A DNA stretch of 15,673 bases. Source: CAZWEZ01 sp964632795. GTDB lineage: Bacteria; Pseudomonadota; Alphaproteobacteria; Rhodospirillales; 2-02-FULL-58-16. This document shows, one piece after another, positions 9,065-14,685 of the stretch. How positions within the stretch are numbered: position 1 is the first letter of the stretch; the number at the start of each line of letters is the position of its first letter. A program made the position numbers and the translations under genes. Where the stretch lies: positions 1 to 15,673 of the forward strand of contig CAZWEZ010000088.1 of the NCBI GenBank assembly GCA_964632795.1, read 5' to 3'. The notes below the pieces were generated by a model that saw nothing but the letters and a program-made list of their open reading frames with translations, had not been told where the DNA came from and ran no database searches.

Positions 9065-10000
9065 CACAAACTGCCGAATAAATGAAAAGATTACCGGGCG
9101 GATACTTTCCGAATATTGCGCGGAAATCACTTTCGCTCCGGCCATCCGGTTGCGCAGCCAGGTGAGCTGCCGTTTGGCGTAGTTGCGGCTCGCCCGGCGG
9201 CCCTTGTCGCGGGCCTCGGCGAGGGTGATTTCGCCCTTCAGGTGGCGGCCCAACTCGGGCATTCCGAGGGCCTTGAGGAGCGGCAGGCCGGGATCCAGGC
9301 CCAGGTTCTCCAGCGCCGCCACCTCGTCCAGCGCGCCGCCGCCGACCATCGCCTCGAAACGAGCGTCGATGGCCGCGTACAGGGCCTCGCGGGGCGGCAT
9401 GAGAACCAGGAACTCGAGCCGCGCCCCCGGCGGCGGGCCGGGGCGGGCCGGATCGCCTTGCCAGTCCGACAACGCCCGGCCGGTGGCCCGGACCACTTCG
9501 AAGGCGCGGACTAGGCGTTGGCCGTCGCCGGCCTCGATGCGTCCCGCCGCCTCGCCGTCGAGTTCCCCCAGGCGGCGGCGAAAGGCCTCCCCGCCCAGGC
9601 GGCGGTGGAGGTCGCGGGCCTCGGCGCGCACGGCCTCGGGGATCTCGGGGATCGCGGCCAGGCCGTCGCGCAGGGCCTCCAGATAGAGCCCGCTGCCCCC
9701 GACCACGATCGGCAGCCGCCCGGCCCGCTCGGCGGCGGCGATCTCGGCCCGCGCCATTTCCAGCCAGCGCCCCGCCGAACAGGCCTCGGCGGCCGGCAGC
9801 ACCCCGTACAGGCGGTGGGGAACCCGTCGCTCGTCCTCAGCCGAGGGACGCGCCGTCAGCACCCTGAGCTCCCGATATACCTGCATCGAATCGCCGTTGA
9901 TCACGGTGCCGGCGAAGGCCCCGGCGACGTCCATGGCAAGGCTCGACTTGCCGCTGGCGGTCGGCCCGGCGACGACCAGCACGGGATAGGAGGCGTCCAT
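9047..10000 (-). CDS. miaA: tRNA dimethylallyltransferase
   Basis: This 317-residue enzyme transfers the dimethylallyl group to N6 of A37 in tRNAs that read UNN codons. The N-terminal P-loop is GPTASGKSS (12-20). INGDSMQVYREL (35-46) carries the Asp/Ser/Gln that contact the acceptor site. GGSGLYLEAL (101-110) follows, and the C-terminal region has the basic segment RNYAKRQLTWLRNR seen in MiaA proteins. The ATG at 10000 is chosen because the P-loop then falls at its usual position; the frame extends to a TTG at 10048 but that adds an atypical N-terminal segment. The stop lies 83 nt before ilvB, and the same-strand order miaA-ilvB-ilvN-ilvC is, from memory, common in Rhodospirillales. The 141-bp miniature element at 10050-10190 sits just upstream and may separate miaA from its original promoter. 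Confidence 0.96.
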   Translation of the reverse strand: MDASYPVLVVAGPTASGKSSLAMDVAGAFAGTVINGDSMQVYRELRVLTARPSAEDERRVPHRLYGVLPAAEACSAGRWLEMARAEIAAAERAGRLPIVVGGSGLYLEALRDGLAAIPEIPEAVRAEARDLHRRLGGEAFRRRLGELDGEAAGRIEAGDGQRLVRAFEVVRATGRALSDWQGDPARPGPPPGARLEFLVLMPPREALYAAIDARFEAMVGGGALDEVAALENLGLDPGLPLLKALGMPELGRHLKGEITLAEARDKGRRASRNYAKRQLTWLRNRMAGAKVISAQYSESIRPVIFSFIRQFVLTGQT

Positions 10001-10049
10001 GGTCAGGGTTTGGCGTTCAACCGCCGAAGTTCGCCGGCGTGGTCCCAAG

Positions 10050-10190
10050 GAGTTCCGGTGACATGATACTTAATTGCCTCTCCGGTGAGATTTCGGTGTC
10101 AGGTTTTTCTCATGGCACGATTGGCGCGGCTGGCGGCGCCGGGCATTCCTCATCATGTGACCCCAATTAAGTATCATGTCACCGGAACTC
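10050..10190. mobile_element. 141-bp miniature element with RAYT-type transposase 5' end
   Basis: Perfect 27-bp inverted repeats bound the element (10050-10076 and 10164-10190). Each begins with GAGTTCCGGTGAC and ends in CTTAATTG. The interior carries CCGGTGA-like half-sites, GTGTCAGGTTTTTCTC and then an ATG-initiated reading frame. That frame matches the N-terminus of REP-associated Y1 transposases and runs straight into the right-hand repeat. The same left end recurs at 10542-10632. It looks like an internally deleted, non-autonomous derivative of a transposase-carrying element. The inverted-repeat ends would need a transposase acting in trans. No target duplication is obvious. Confidence 0.75.
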
Positions 10191-10207
10191 GAAAAGGAGC
10201 GCTATGA
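10112..10207 (+). pseudogene. Truncated REP-associated (Y1/IS200-like) transposase N-terminus, copy 1
   Basis: The ATG at 10112 opens MARLARLAAPGIPHHVT, the characteristic start of REP-associated tyrosine transposases (normally followed by Q-R-G-N). The similarity stops exactly where the right-hand inverted repeat begins; the frame then reads through the repeat and ends at TGA 10205-10207 after 31 codons. The HUH motif and catalytic Tyr of the family are absent, so it is a non-functional remnant. Confidence 0.75.
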
Positions 10208-10229
10208 ACGGAAACGGCGGCGGCGGCGG

Positions 10230-10445
10230 TCACCGGTTGCGGGCCGCGCCCCGGTTCATGGCCGGACTGATGGGAGAGCGCGAAGATTTCGGCGCGCCGT
10301 AGGTTTTCGCGATGGACTTCGCACCTTTCACGTTGGGGACGGCGCCGCTGGCCTCTGCCCGGCCGCTTTGGGTCCTGTCGGCGGCGGCCCGCTTGCCGGT
10401 TTTTCTACCGCCGGGCTTCCGGTTCGGGCGCTTGTTTTTGGGCAT
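10230..10445 (-). CDS. Small very basic protein, unknown function
   Basis: This frame encodes 71 residues from the ATG at 10445, well supported by GGAGAAAGG just upstream. The N-terminus is MPKNKRPNRKPGGRKTGKR, and the whole chain is rich in Lys, Arg, Ala, Ser and Gly with no predicted membrane segment and very few hydrophobic residues, so it is probably disordered. The charge suggests nucleic acid binding, but I recognise no family and assign no function. It lies alone between two transposase remnants, on the opposite strand to them. A short palindrome (CCAGGG-TACC-CCCTGG, 10478-10493) sits about 30 nt upstream and could be an operator. An in-frame extension to 10577 would read through the repeat at 10542-10566 and is not preferred. 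The existence of the gene rests on the ribosome binding site and composition only. Confidence 0.55.
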   Translation of the reverse strand: MPKNKRPNRKPGGRKTGKRAAADRTQSGRAEASGAVPNVKGAKSIAKTYGAPKSSRSPISPAMNRGAARNR

Positions 10446-10517
10446 GGCCTTTCTCCGTCGGTTGATATGTCCCCGCCCCAGGGTACCCCCTGGAACGGAT
10501 AATGCAACCCGGCCGTT

Positions 10518-10552
10518 GGTTCCGGTGAGGTTCCGGTGATAGGTTCCGGTGA
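10518..10552. repeat. Triplicated element end, GGTTCCGGTGA
   Basis: GGTTCCGGTGA occurs at 10518-10528, 10529-10539 and 10542-10552. The third copy is the outer end of the second transposase remnant. The same unit forms the outer part of both inverted repeats of the element at 10050-10190. It may be a stack of element ends left by repeated insertion or slippage. Confidence 0.7.
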
Positions 10553-10632
10553 CATGATACTTAATTGTCTCTCCCACTCCCCTGTGTCAGGTTTTTCTCA
10601 TGGCACGATTGGCGTGGGTGGTGGCACCGGAA
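10542..10632 (+). mobile_element. Second RAYT-type 5' remnant
   Basis: From 10544 the sequence repeats the left end and leader of the 10050 element almost base for base, including TGACATGATACTTAATTG and GTCAGGTTTTTCTCATGGC. The open frame from ATG 10600 reads MARLAWVVAP, then departs from the transposase family (EVSSRFARF). No right-hand repeat is visible. It differs from copy 1 mainly between 10567 and 10584 and after 10614, so it is an independent, older or recombined copy, not a recent duplicate. The frame continues open to 10863 across the ferritin-like gene but is not coding there. Confidence 0.65.
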
Positions 10633-10685
10633 GTAAGTTCGCGCTTCGCGCGTTTCGTGGGTCAGGGGCCGGGCGGGTTTGGGTC

Positions 10686-11237
10686 CTACCCGGCGGAGCC
10701 GGAGGAGGGGGGGTCGGGGTCGTCGTCCCAGCCCTCTTCGGGGACCGGGTGTTGGCTGATCCAGGCGTTCAGCTTCTCGACGTGTTCGGCCTCCTCAGCG
10801 GCAAACTCGCCGGCCAGCTTGCGGACCTCGGGGTGGGGGGAGCTCTCGGCCACCGCGGCGTAGAATTTCTGGGCCTGGATCTCGGCGTCCCGCGCCATGT
10901 CGAGGGCGTGGTAGGGCCTCATCATGTAGTGGACGTTGTCGATGTTCGCGGTCTCGGGGGCCTCGCCGTCGCCCCACTTGAAGTCCCACGGCGCGATCTT
11001 GGGCAGTTCCAGGCCTTCGGCGCGGGCCAGGATCTGTTCGGCGTGCCTGTGGCCCGAGCGGGCCAGGTCGTGGAACAGTTCGGCGACCTCGTGGTTGTGG
11101 TGCATCTCCATGGAGCTGGCCATCTCCTCGTAGTGCTCGGCCGCCTCCAACTCGAGGGCGTGGGCGTGGGCCAGGAATTCCTCCAGCGTCTCGATGGCCT
11201 CGGAAGGCGAAGGGGTACGGTTGGCCTTATCGGTCAC
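10686..11237 (-). CDS. Ferritin-like / rubrerythrin-type diiron protein
   Basis: This 183-residue protein starts at a GTG placed 7 nt after GGGAGGG. It has the four-helix pattern of the ferritin-like superfamily: helix 1 with ELEAAEHYEEMA (29-40), helix 2 about 46-70 (HNHEVAELFHDLARSGHRHAEQI), helix 3 with DMARDAEIQAQKFY (113-126) and helix 4 with EFAAEEAEHVEKL (144-156). Candidate diiron ligands are Glu31/Glu34, Glu50, Glu119, Glu148/Glu149 and His152. Extra His residues (46, 47, 49, 56, 63, 65) are clustered in helix 2. There is no C-terminal rubredoxin domain (no CxxC pairs), so it is a ferritin-like domain only; the tail is acidic. A role in peroxide or iron handling is inferred from family. 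It is monocistronic, flanked by a transposase remnant and a miniature element. Confidence 0.85.
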   Translation of the reverse strand: MTDKANRTPSPSEAIETLEEFLAHAHALELEAAEHYEEMASSMEMHHNHEVAELFHDLARSGHRHAEQILARAEGLELPKIAPWDFKWGDGEAPETANIDNVHYMMRPYHALDMARDAEIQAQKFYAAVAESSPHPEVRKLAGEFAAEEAEHVEKLNAWISQHPVPEEGWDDDPDPPSSGSAG

Positions 11238-11290
11238 GGCGGGCCCTCCCTGTCGGTCCCAGCGGTTTTTTCCCGGCGCCTTCGGGGCTA

Positions 11291-11554
11291 GTGTCCTGGA
11301 TCAGACATATGGCACCCATACGATCGCCTTTCCCGCCTCCTCGGCAGGAAGGCGCGCGCCGGCGATGCCGGCACATCTCCAAGCGCGCCTGACGCCCCGA
11401 GGAAGCGGGAAAGGCGACCCGAAGGGCGGCTTTCCGAGTTCACCGGCGGCGTTGCGAGGCGCTTGTGATGTCCCGGCATCACGGCGCGCCACGCGCCTGG
11501 CCGGGTGAACTCGGAAAGCCGTCGTATGGGTACCATATGTCTGATCCAGGACAC
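11291..11554. mobile_element. 264-bp miniature inverted-repeat element, IS630-like ends
   Basis: The window 11288-11323 is the reverse complement of 11522-11557 with one mismatch in 36. Both outer ends read CTAG followed inward by TGTCCTGGATCAGACATATGG. This fits a 264-bp element duplicating TA within CTAG, the known preference of IS630/Tc1-type transposases; the assignment is inferred from the target only. No transposase is encoded. Inside are two further hairpins: 11324-11344 with 11397-11417 (20 of 21 paired, nested AGGCGCGC/GCGCGCCT), and 11427-11447 with 11500-11521 (18 contiguous pairs, nested GTGATG/CATCAC). It fills most of the 382-bp gap between the ferritin-like and DsbA genes. Confidence 0.8.
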
Positions 11555-11618
11555 TAGGTTCCGTCCAATATACATAGTTCGCATCCGGATGGGGAGCCCC
11601 TTCCGAAGCGCCGCCCGG

Positions 11619-12365
11619 TCAGCCGTCGCGCTGGGCGCTCACCAGGCTCCTCAGGGTCTCGAGGTCGACGGCCCCGGGGATCAGGGTGTCGCCGATCACG
11701 AAGCTCGGCGTGCCGTCGATCCCGAGGGCAGCGGCGAGCGCGAAGTTGCCTTGCAGGACCTCGTCGATGCCGGGATCGGCCATCGCCTGGCGCAGGGCGC
11801 CGATCTCGACGCCGACCTCGGCGGCGAACGTCATGACCCGCTTCTCTCCAAGGGTGCCCTTGGCCGCCATCATGGCGGAGTGGAAGGTGAAGTACTTGGC
11901 CGGGGCGAGACGCCACACGGCCAGCGCGGCGCGCGCCGCGAACAGCGAATCCTCGCCCAGAATGGGATATTCCTTGAACACGTAGCGGACATCGGGATCG
12001 CTGTTCAGCATCTCGACCACCGACGGGAAGACCCGCTTGCAGTAACCGCAGCGGTAGTCAAAGAACTCGACGACGGTGACGTCGCCCTGGGGATTGCCGG
12101 CGACCGGCGAGGCCGGGTCGTCTTCCAGTTGGCCGCGGCGTTCGGCCAGTGCGGTCTTGATCCGGTTCTCCTTCGCGGCCTCCTGTTTGCTCCGCAGCGC
12201 CGCGATGGCCTCGACGACGACTTCCGGATGGTCGCGCAGGTACTGGCGGACCACCTCTTCGACCCCGTGCTTCAGGGTCGGGGTCAGGGCGACGGCGGCC
12301 AGGGCCAGCAGGCCGGCCGCGGCGAGCAGGACGATGAGGACGCGAACGGTTCCGCCAACAATCAT
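11619..12365 (-). CDS. DsbA-family thiol:disulfide oxidoreductase (Com1/ScsC-like)
   Basis: This 248-residue protein has an N-terminal hydrophobic segment (about 7-28) that exports or anchors it. A charged helical region follows (33-85; HPEVVVEAIAALRSKQEAAK), as in Com1/ScsC-type proteins, where it supports oligomerisation. The thioredoxin fold has VTVVEFFDYRCGYCKR (96-111) with the redox pair Cys106/Cys109 and the cis-Pro loop GTPSFVIGD near residue 220. It would oxidise or isomerise disulfides in the periplasm. The ATG at 12365 is preferred because GGAGA lies 11-12 nt upstream and the signal segment then begins at once; an in-frame GTG at 12431 would add 22 residues encoded by the hairpin at 12381-12440. 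Related genomes often place such a gene directly beside the M48 protease; here a DUF3047 gene and two palindromes lie between them. Confidence 0.9.
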   Translation of the reverse strand: MIVGGTVRVLIVLLAAAGLLALAAVALTPTLKHGVEEVVRQYLRDHPEVVVEAIAALRSKQEAAKENRIKTALAERRGQLEDDPASPVAGNPQGDVTVVEFFDYRCGYCKRVFPSVVEMLNSDPDVRYVFKEYPILGEDSLFAARAALAVWRLAPAKYFTFHSAMMAAKGTLGEKRVMTFAAEVGVEIGALRQAMADPGIDEVLQGNFALAAALGIDGTPSFVIGDTLIPGAVDLETLRSLVSAQRDG

Positions 12366-12380
12366 CGGGGGGGGTCTCCG

Positions 12381-12440
12381 GGGGGCCTTGTGGCCGACCG
12401 CGGCATGATGCGTCAGCCGCCGGTCGGGCACAAGGCCCCC
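12381..12440. repeat. Hairpin with 20-bp arms upstream of dsbA-like gene
   Basis: 12381-12400 and 12421-12440 are reverse complements at 19 of 20 positions (GGGGGCCTTGTG at the outside), enclosing a 20-nt loop that itself pairs CGGC/GCCG. It abuts palindrome copy B, whose left arm begins at 12439. In the mRNA of the dsbA-like gene it would form a strong 5' leader structure ending about 15 nt before the start codon. With no U-tract after it in that direction it is not a classic terminator. Confidence 0.6.
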
Positions 12441-12520
12441 GATTTAATGGTGACTGTATATAGTTTTTTGGAAGCGGTTAACCGTTGCCAAAAAACTATA
12501 TACAGTCACCATTAAATCGG
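12439..12520. repeat. Large palindromic repeat, copy B
   Basis: Arms 12439-12471 and 12488-12520 are 33-bp perfect reverse complements. The 16-nt centre contains the palindrome CGGTTAACCG, so nearly all 82 bp are self-complementary. The core AATGGTGACTGTATATAG plus T-run is the same as in copy A (3925-4036), while the outer CCGATT/AATCGG and the centre differ. It lies 24 nt beyond the DUF3047 stop codon and before the dsbA-like gene, where it could end transcription from the M48/DUF3047 pair. Confidence 0.85.
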
Positions 12521-12544
12521 ACCGGTTGGTTTCCTCCATGACGT

Positions 12545-13267
12545 CTACCTGGAGAGCACGATATCCGAGACGTAGGCGGCGCTCGGCGGCCGCTCGCCGG
12601 CGGCCGCCGCGGCGATGCCGATGTAGACCACCTGGACCCGGCCCAGGTCGTCGCCGGGCCAAACGAGGGCGTAGAGATGGGACAGATCGACGGTCTCCAG
12701 CCACCACAGGTCGTTGTTCTCGCGCCCGCCCCGCGCCGTGTAGAGGGGGGCGGCGTTGGGCCTGTCGCCGGACAGGGTCATGGTGCCCCGCCGCAGCGCC
12801 GAATCCCCCCACACGATGGCCAACGCCCGGTCGTGGGGCGGCAGCGCCGAGCCCAGCCAGGCGAAGGGCTGGCTCCCCCAACTGCCGCTTTCAGGATTGC
12901 CGCCGAAAAAGCCGACCACCAGGCGCACCGGATGGGCGCCGGCGCCGTGGGGTTCGACGTTCCACCCCCAGCTCAGGTAGGGGGTGGCCAGCAGCATCGC
13001 CTGGGTCCGGCGGACGACCACGAAGCTGTCCTCGCCGTTGCTCACCCTGAGCGCCGGGACGCCGTTCTCGACGACCACCGAGAGATGGGCCTCGAAGGCC
13101 TTGCCGGCGCCCTCCAGCGCCCAGTCGGCGGGCAGGATCCCCGAGGAGAAGCGCTCCAGGGCGTCGAGGACCTCGAGCCGTCCCTCGGGTTCCACCGAGA
13201 CCCTTTCGACGGCGCACCCGGCGAGCAGGAGCAGAACGGCGAACAGGCCACTCGTGCACTGGCTCAT
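12545..13267 (-). CDS. DUF3047 family lipoprotein
   Basis: This 240-residue protein begins with a lipoprotein signal: a hydrophobic stretch then LLAGC, with lipid-carrying Cys18. The mature part shows features I associate with DUF3047: YLSWGWNVEP (about 97-106), a following beta-rich segment, PPHDRALAIVWG (about 142-153), and a C-terminal region ending in YVSDIVLSR. The family is of unknown function and usually periplasmic or outer-membrane anchored; a beta-sandwich carbohydrate-binding-like fold has been supposed but I see no catalytic motif. It starts 10 nt after the M48 gene stops, so the two are probably cotranscribed and may act together in envelope maintenance. Trp residues are frequent. 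The stop is followed by palindrome copy B. Confidence 0.78.
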   Translation of the reverse strand: MSQCTSGLFAVLLLLAGCAVERVSVEPEGRLEVLDALERFSSGILPADWALEGAGKAFEAHLSVVVENGVPALRVSNGEDSFVVVRRTQAMLLATPYLSWGWNVEPHGAGAHPVRLVVGFFGGNPESGSWGSQPFAWLGSALPPHDRALAIVWGDSALRRGTMTLSGDRPNAAPLYTARGGRENNDLWWLETVDLSHLYALVWPGDDLGRVQVVYIGIAAAAAGERPPSAAYVSDIVLSR

Positions 13268-13277
13268 TCCAGGGCGG

Positions 13278-14618
13278 TCATTTCTGTTTCATGTTTTCGG
13301 CCGCCTGCAGGATGTCCTGGGCCTGCAACCAGCCGCTGGAGCCCTCGGCCAGCAGCTTTCCGGCCCGCCCGGCGTGGTGGAGGGCGTCGGCGCGAATTCC
13401 CTTGAGCATGGCCTCCTCGGCCAGGGCCAGGGAACTCTGCCCCATCCGGCCCTGGCGGCCGTAGGCGATGGCCAACTGGCGCCAGGTGAACGAGGAATCG
13501 GACTCCAGTTGCAGGGCGGCGCGTAGGTTGGCGACGGCCGACTCGAGCAGTTCCGCATCGTTGATCTCCAACTGGACCTGGGCCAGCTCCCGGCGCAGCA
13601 GGGCCGAGTTGGGCAACAGCCTGACCGCCGTCCGGTAGGACTCCAGGGCCTCGGCGGGGCGGCCGTTCTCGTACAGCATCTGGCCCTTCAGTTCGTGGAA
13701 GAAAGGGTCCTCGGGATAGTCGGCGATGAGCCCCTCGATCAACGGCAGCGCCCGGGCCAGGTCCGGCTTGCGGTAATAGGCGACGGCCCTGGCGTAGCGC
13801 GCCTCGAGGCTGGTGTCGGAAGGGCCGTAGCGGCGCAGGGTGAGGGCGATCGGCTCGAGGAAGGCGTGGAGCTTGGCCCGCATCCGGCGGTGGCGCTCCT
13901 GGAGGTCGGCGGCGGGCGGGCGCTCGGTGTTGGGCGAGCGCGACAGGTGGTCGCGGAGGAACGATATCCGCTCGCGGCTCAGCGGGTGGGTGCGCACGTA
14001 GGGGTCCTGTTGCTTGACGCTCAACAGTTCCTGGTCGCCGAGGATCTCCAGGAATTCGAGGAGCCCCCGGGCCGACTGGCCGGTGGCGTCCAACAGCCCC
14101 AGCGCCGCCTGATCGGCCGCCGATTCCTGGGTCCGGCTGTACTTGAGCAGCGAGCGCCGACCCATCTCCTGGCCGCCCATGATGATCGCCGTGCCGATGT
14201 CGCCGCGCCCGGTGGCGATCATCGCGGCGCCGCCCAGGACGTAGGCCAGGATGTTTTGGGCGCTGGTGTTCTCCAGTTCGGCATGGGTCCGCGACAGGTG
14301 GCCGCCGGCGATATGGCCGGTCTCGTGGGCGATGACCCCGATCACCTGGCCGGCGTGCTCGCTGCGCATCAGCAGCCCGGTATTGATGAACAGCTTCTGG
14401 CCGCCGGCGACGAAGGCGTTGAGCGACGAATCACGGACCAGAAAGATCCTGATCGCCGAGGGTTCGAGATGGGCCGCTTTGAACAGTGGCGCCGCATAGG
14501 CGCGGATGGTATTTTCGATCTCGGCGTCGCGAATGAACGATATCCCCTTGGCCAGGGGGGTCTCCGGCCCGACCAGGAACGCGGCGGCAAACACGAACAC
14601 GGCGATCGAACGGGACAT
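13278..14618 (-). CDS. M48 family metalloprotease with TPR repeats (BepA-like)
   Basis: This 446-residue periplasmic zinc protease (from ATG 14618) has a signal peptide (MSRSIAVFVFAAAFLVG). The catalytic motif is HETGH (98-102), and the third zinc ligand is Glu165 in QESAADQAAL. IFINTGL-type sequence (LFINTGLLMR, about 76-85) and the HPLSRERI segment are also typical of BepA/YfgC proteins. From about 265 to the end are TPR-like helical repeats (EARYARAVAYYRKPDLARAL, GRPAEALESYRTAVRLLPNS, AVANLRAALQLES). BepA assists or degrades misassembled outer-membrane proteins such as LptD; that role is inferred. An in-frame ATG at 14645 is the alternative start, but it would leave only about 5 nt after the predicted promoter at 14657-14685 and weaken the signal peptide. 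It is cotranscribed with the DUF3047 gene and divergent from the GGT-like gene. Confidence 0.92.
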   Translation of the reverse strand: MSRSIAVFVFAAAFLVGPETPLAKGISFIRDAEIENTIRAYAAPLFKAAHLEPSAIRIFLVRDSSLNAFVAGGQKLFINTGLLMRSEHAGQVIGVIAHETGHIAGGHLSRTHAELENTSAQNILAYVLGGAAMIATGRGDIGTAIIMGGQEMGRRSLLKYSRTQESAADQAALGLLDATGQSARGLLEFLEILGDQELLSVKQQDPYVRTHPLSRERISFLRDHLSRSPNTERPPAADLQERHRRMRAKLHAFLEPIALTLRRYGPSDTSLEARYARAVAYYRKPDLARALPLIEGLIADYPEDPFFHELKGQMLYENGRPAEALESYRTAVRLLPNSALLRRELAQVQLEINDAELLESAVANLRAALQLESDSSFTWRQLAIAYGRQGRMGQSSLALAEEAMLKGIRADALHHAGRAGKLLAEGSSGWLQAQDILQAAENMKQK

Positions 14619-14656
14619 GCATCTCAACAAGGTTCTCGACCTCATCGTTCCAGGCC

Positions 14657-14685
14657 AACCTAATGCCGGTGGTGGGTGGCGTCAA
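14657..14685 (-). promoter_or_regulatory. Putative promoter of the M48/DUF3047 pair
   Basis: On the minus strand TTGACG (14680-14685) and TAGGTT (14657-14662) are 17 nt apart, the same -10 sequence and spacing as the candidate before ilvB. The -35 box is half of the palindrome GTCAATTGAC (14681-14690), which presents a TTGACG on both strands. Transcription would start near 14650. Confidence 0.4.

Noticed and set aside
10214..10230. Run of GGC triplets
   Set aside because: Short simple-sequence stretch at the end of the small basic gene; unremarkable at this GC content.
12405..12515. Similar peptide endings (MVTVYSF...QKTIYSHH) from frames entering palindrome copy B from both sides
   Set aside because: The likeness results from DNA self-complementarity of the repeat, not from conserved proteins.
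13695..14663. 322-codon plus-strand open frame opposite the M48 gene
   Set aside because: Antisense shadow; the opposite strand has the signal peptide, HETGH and TPRs.
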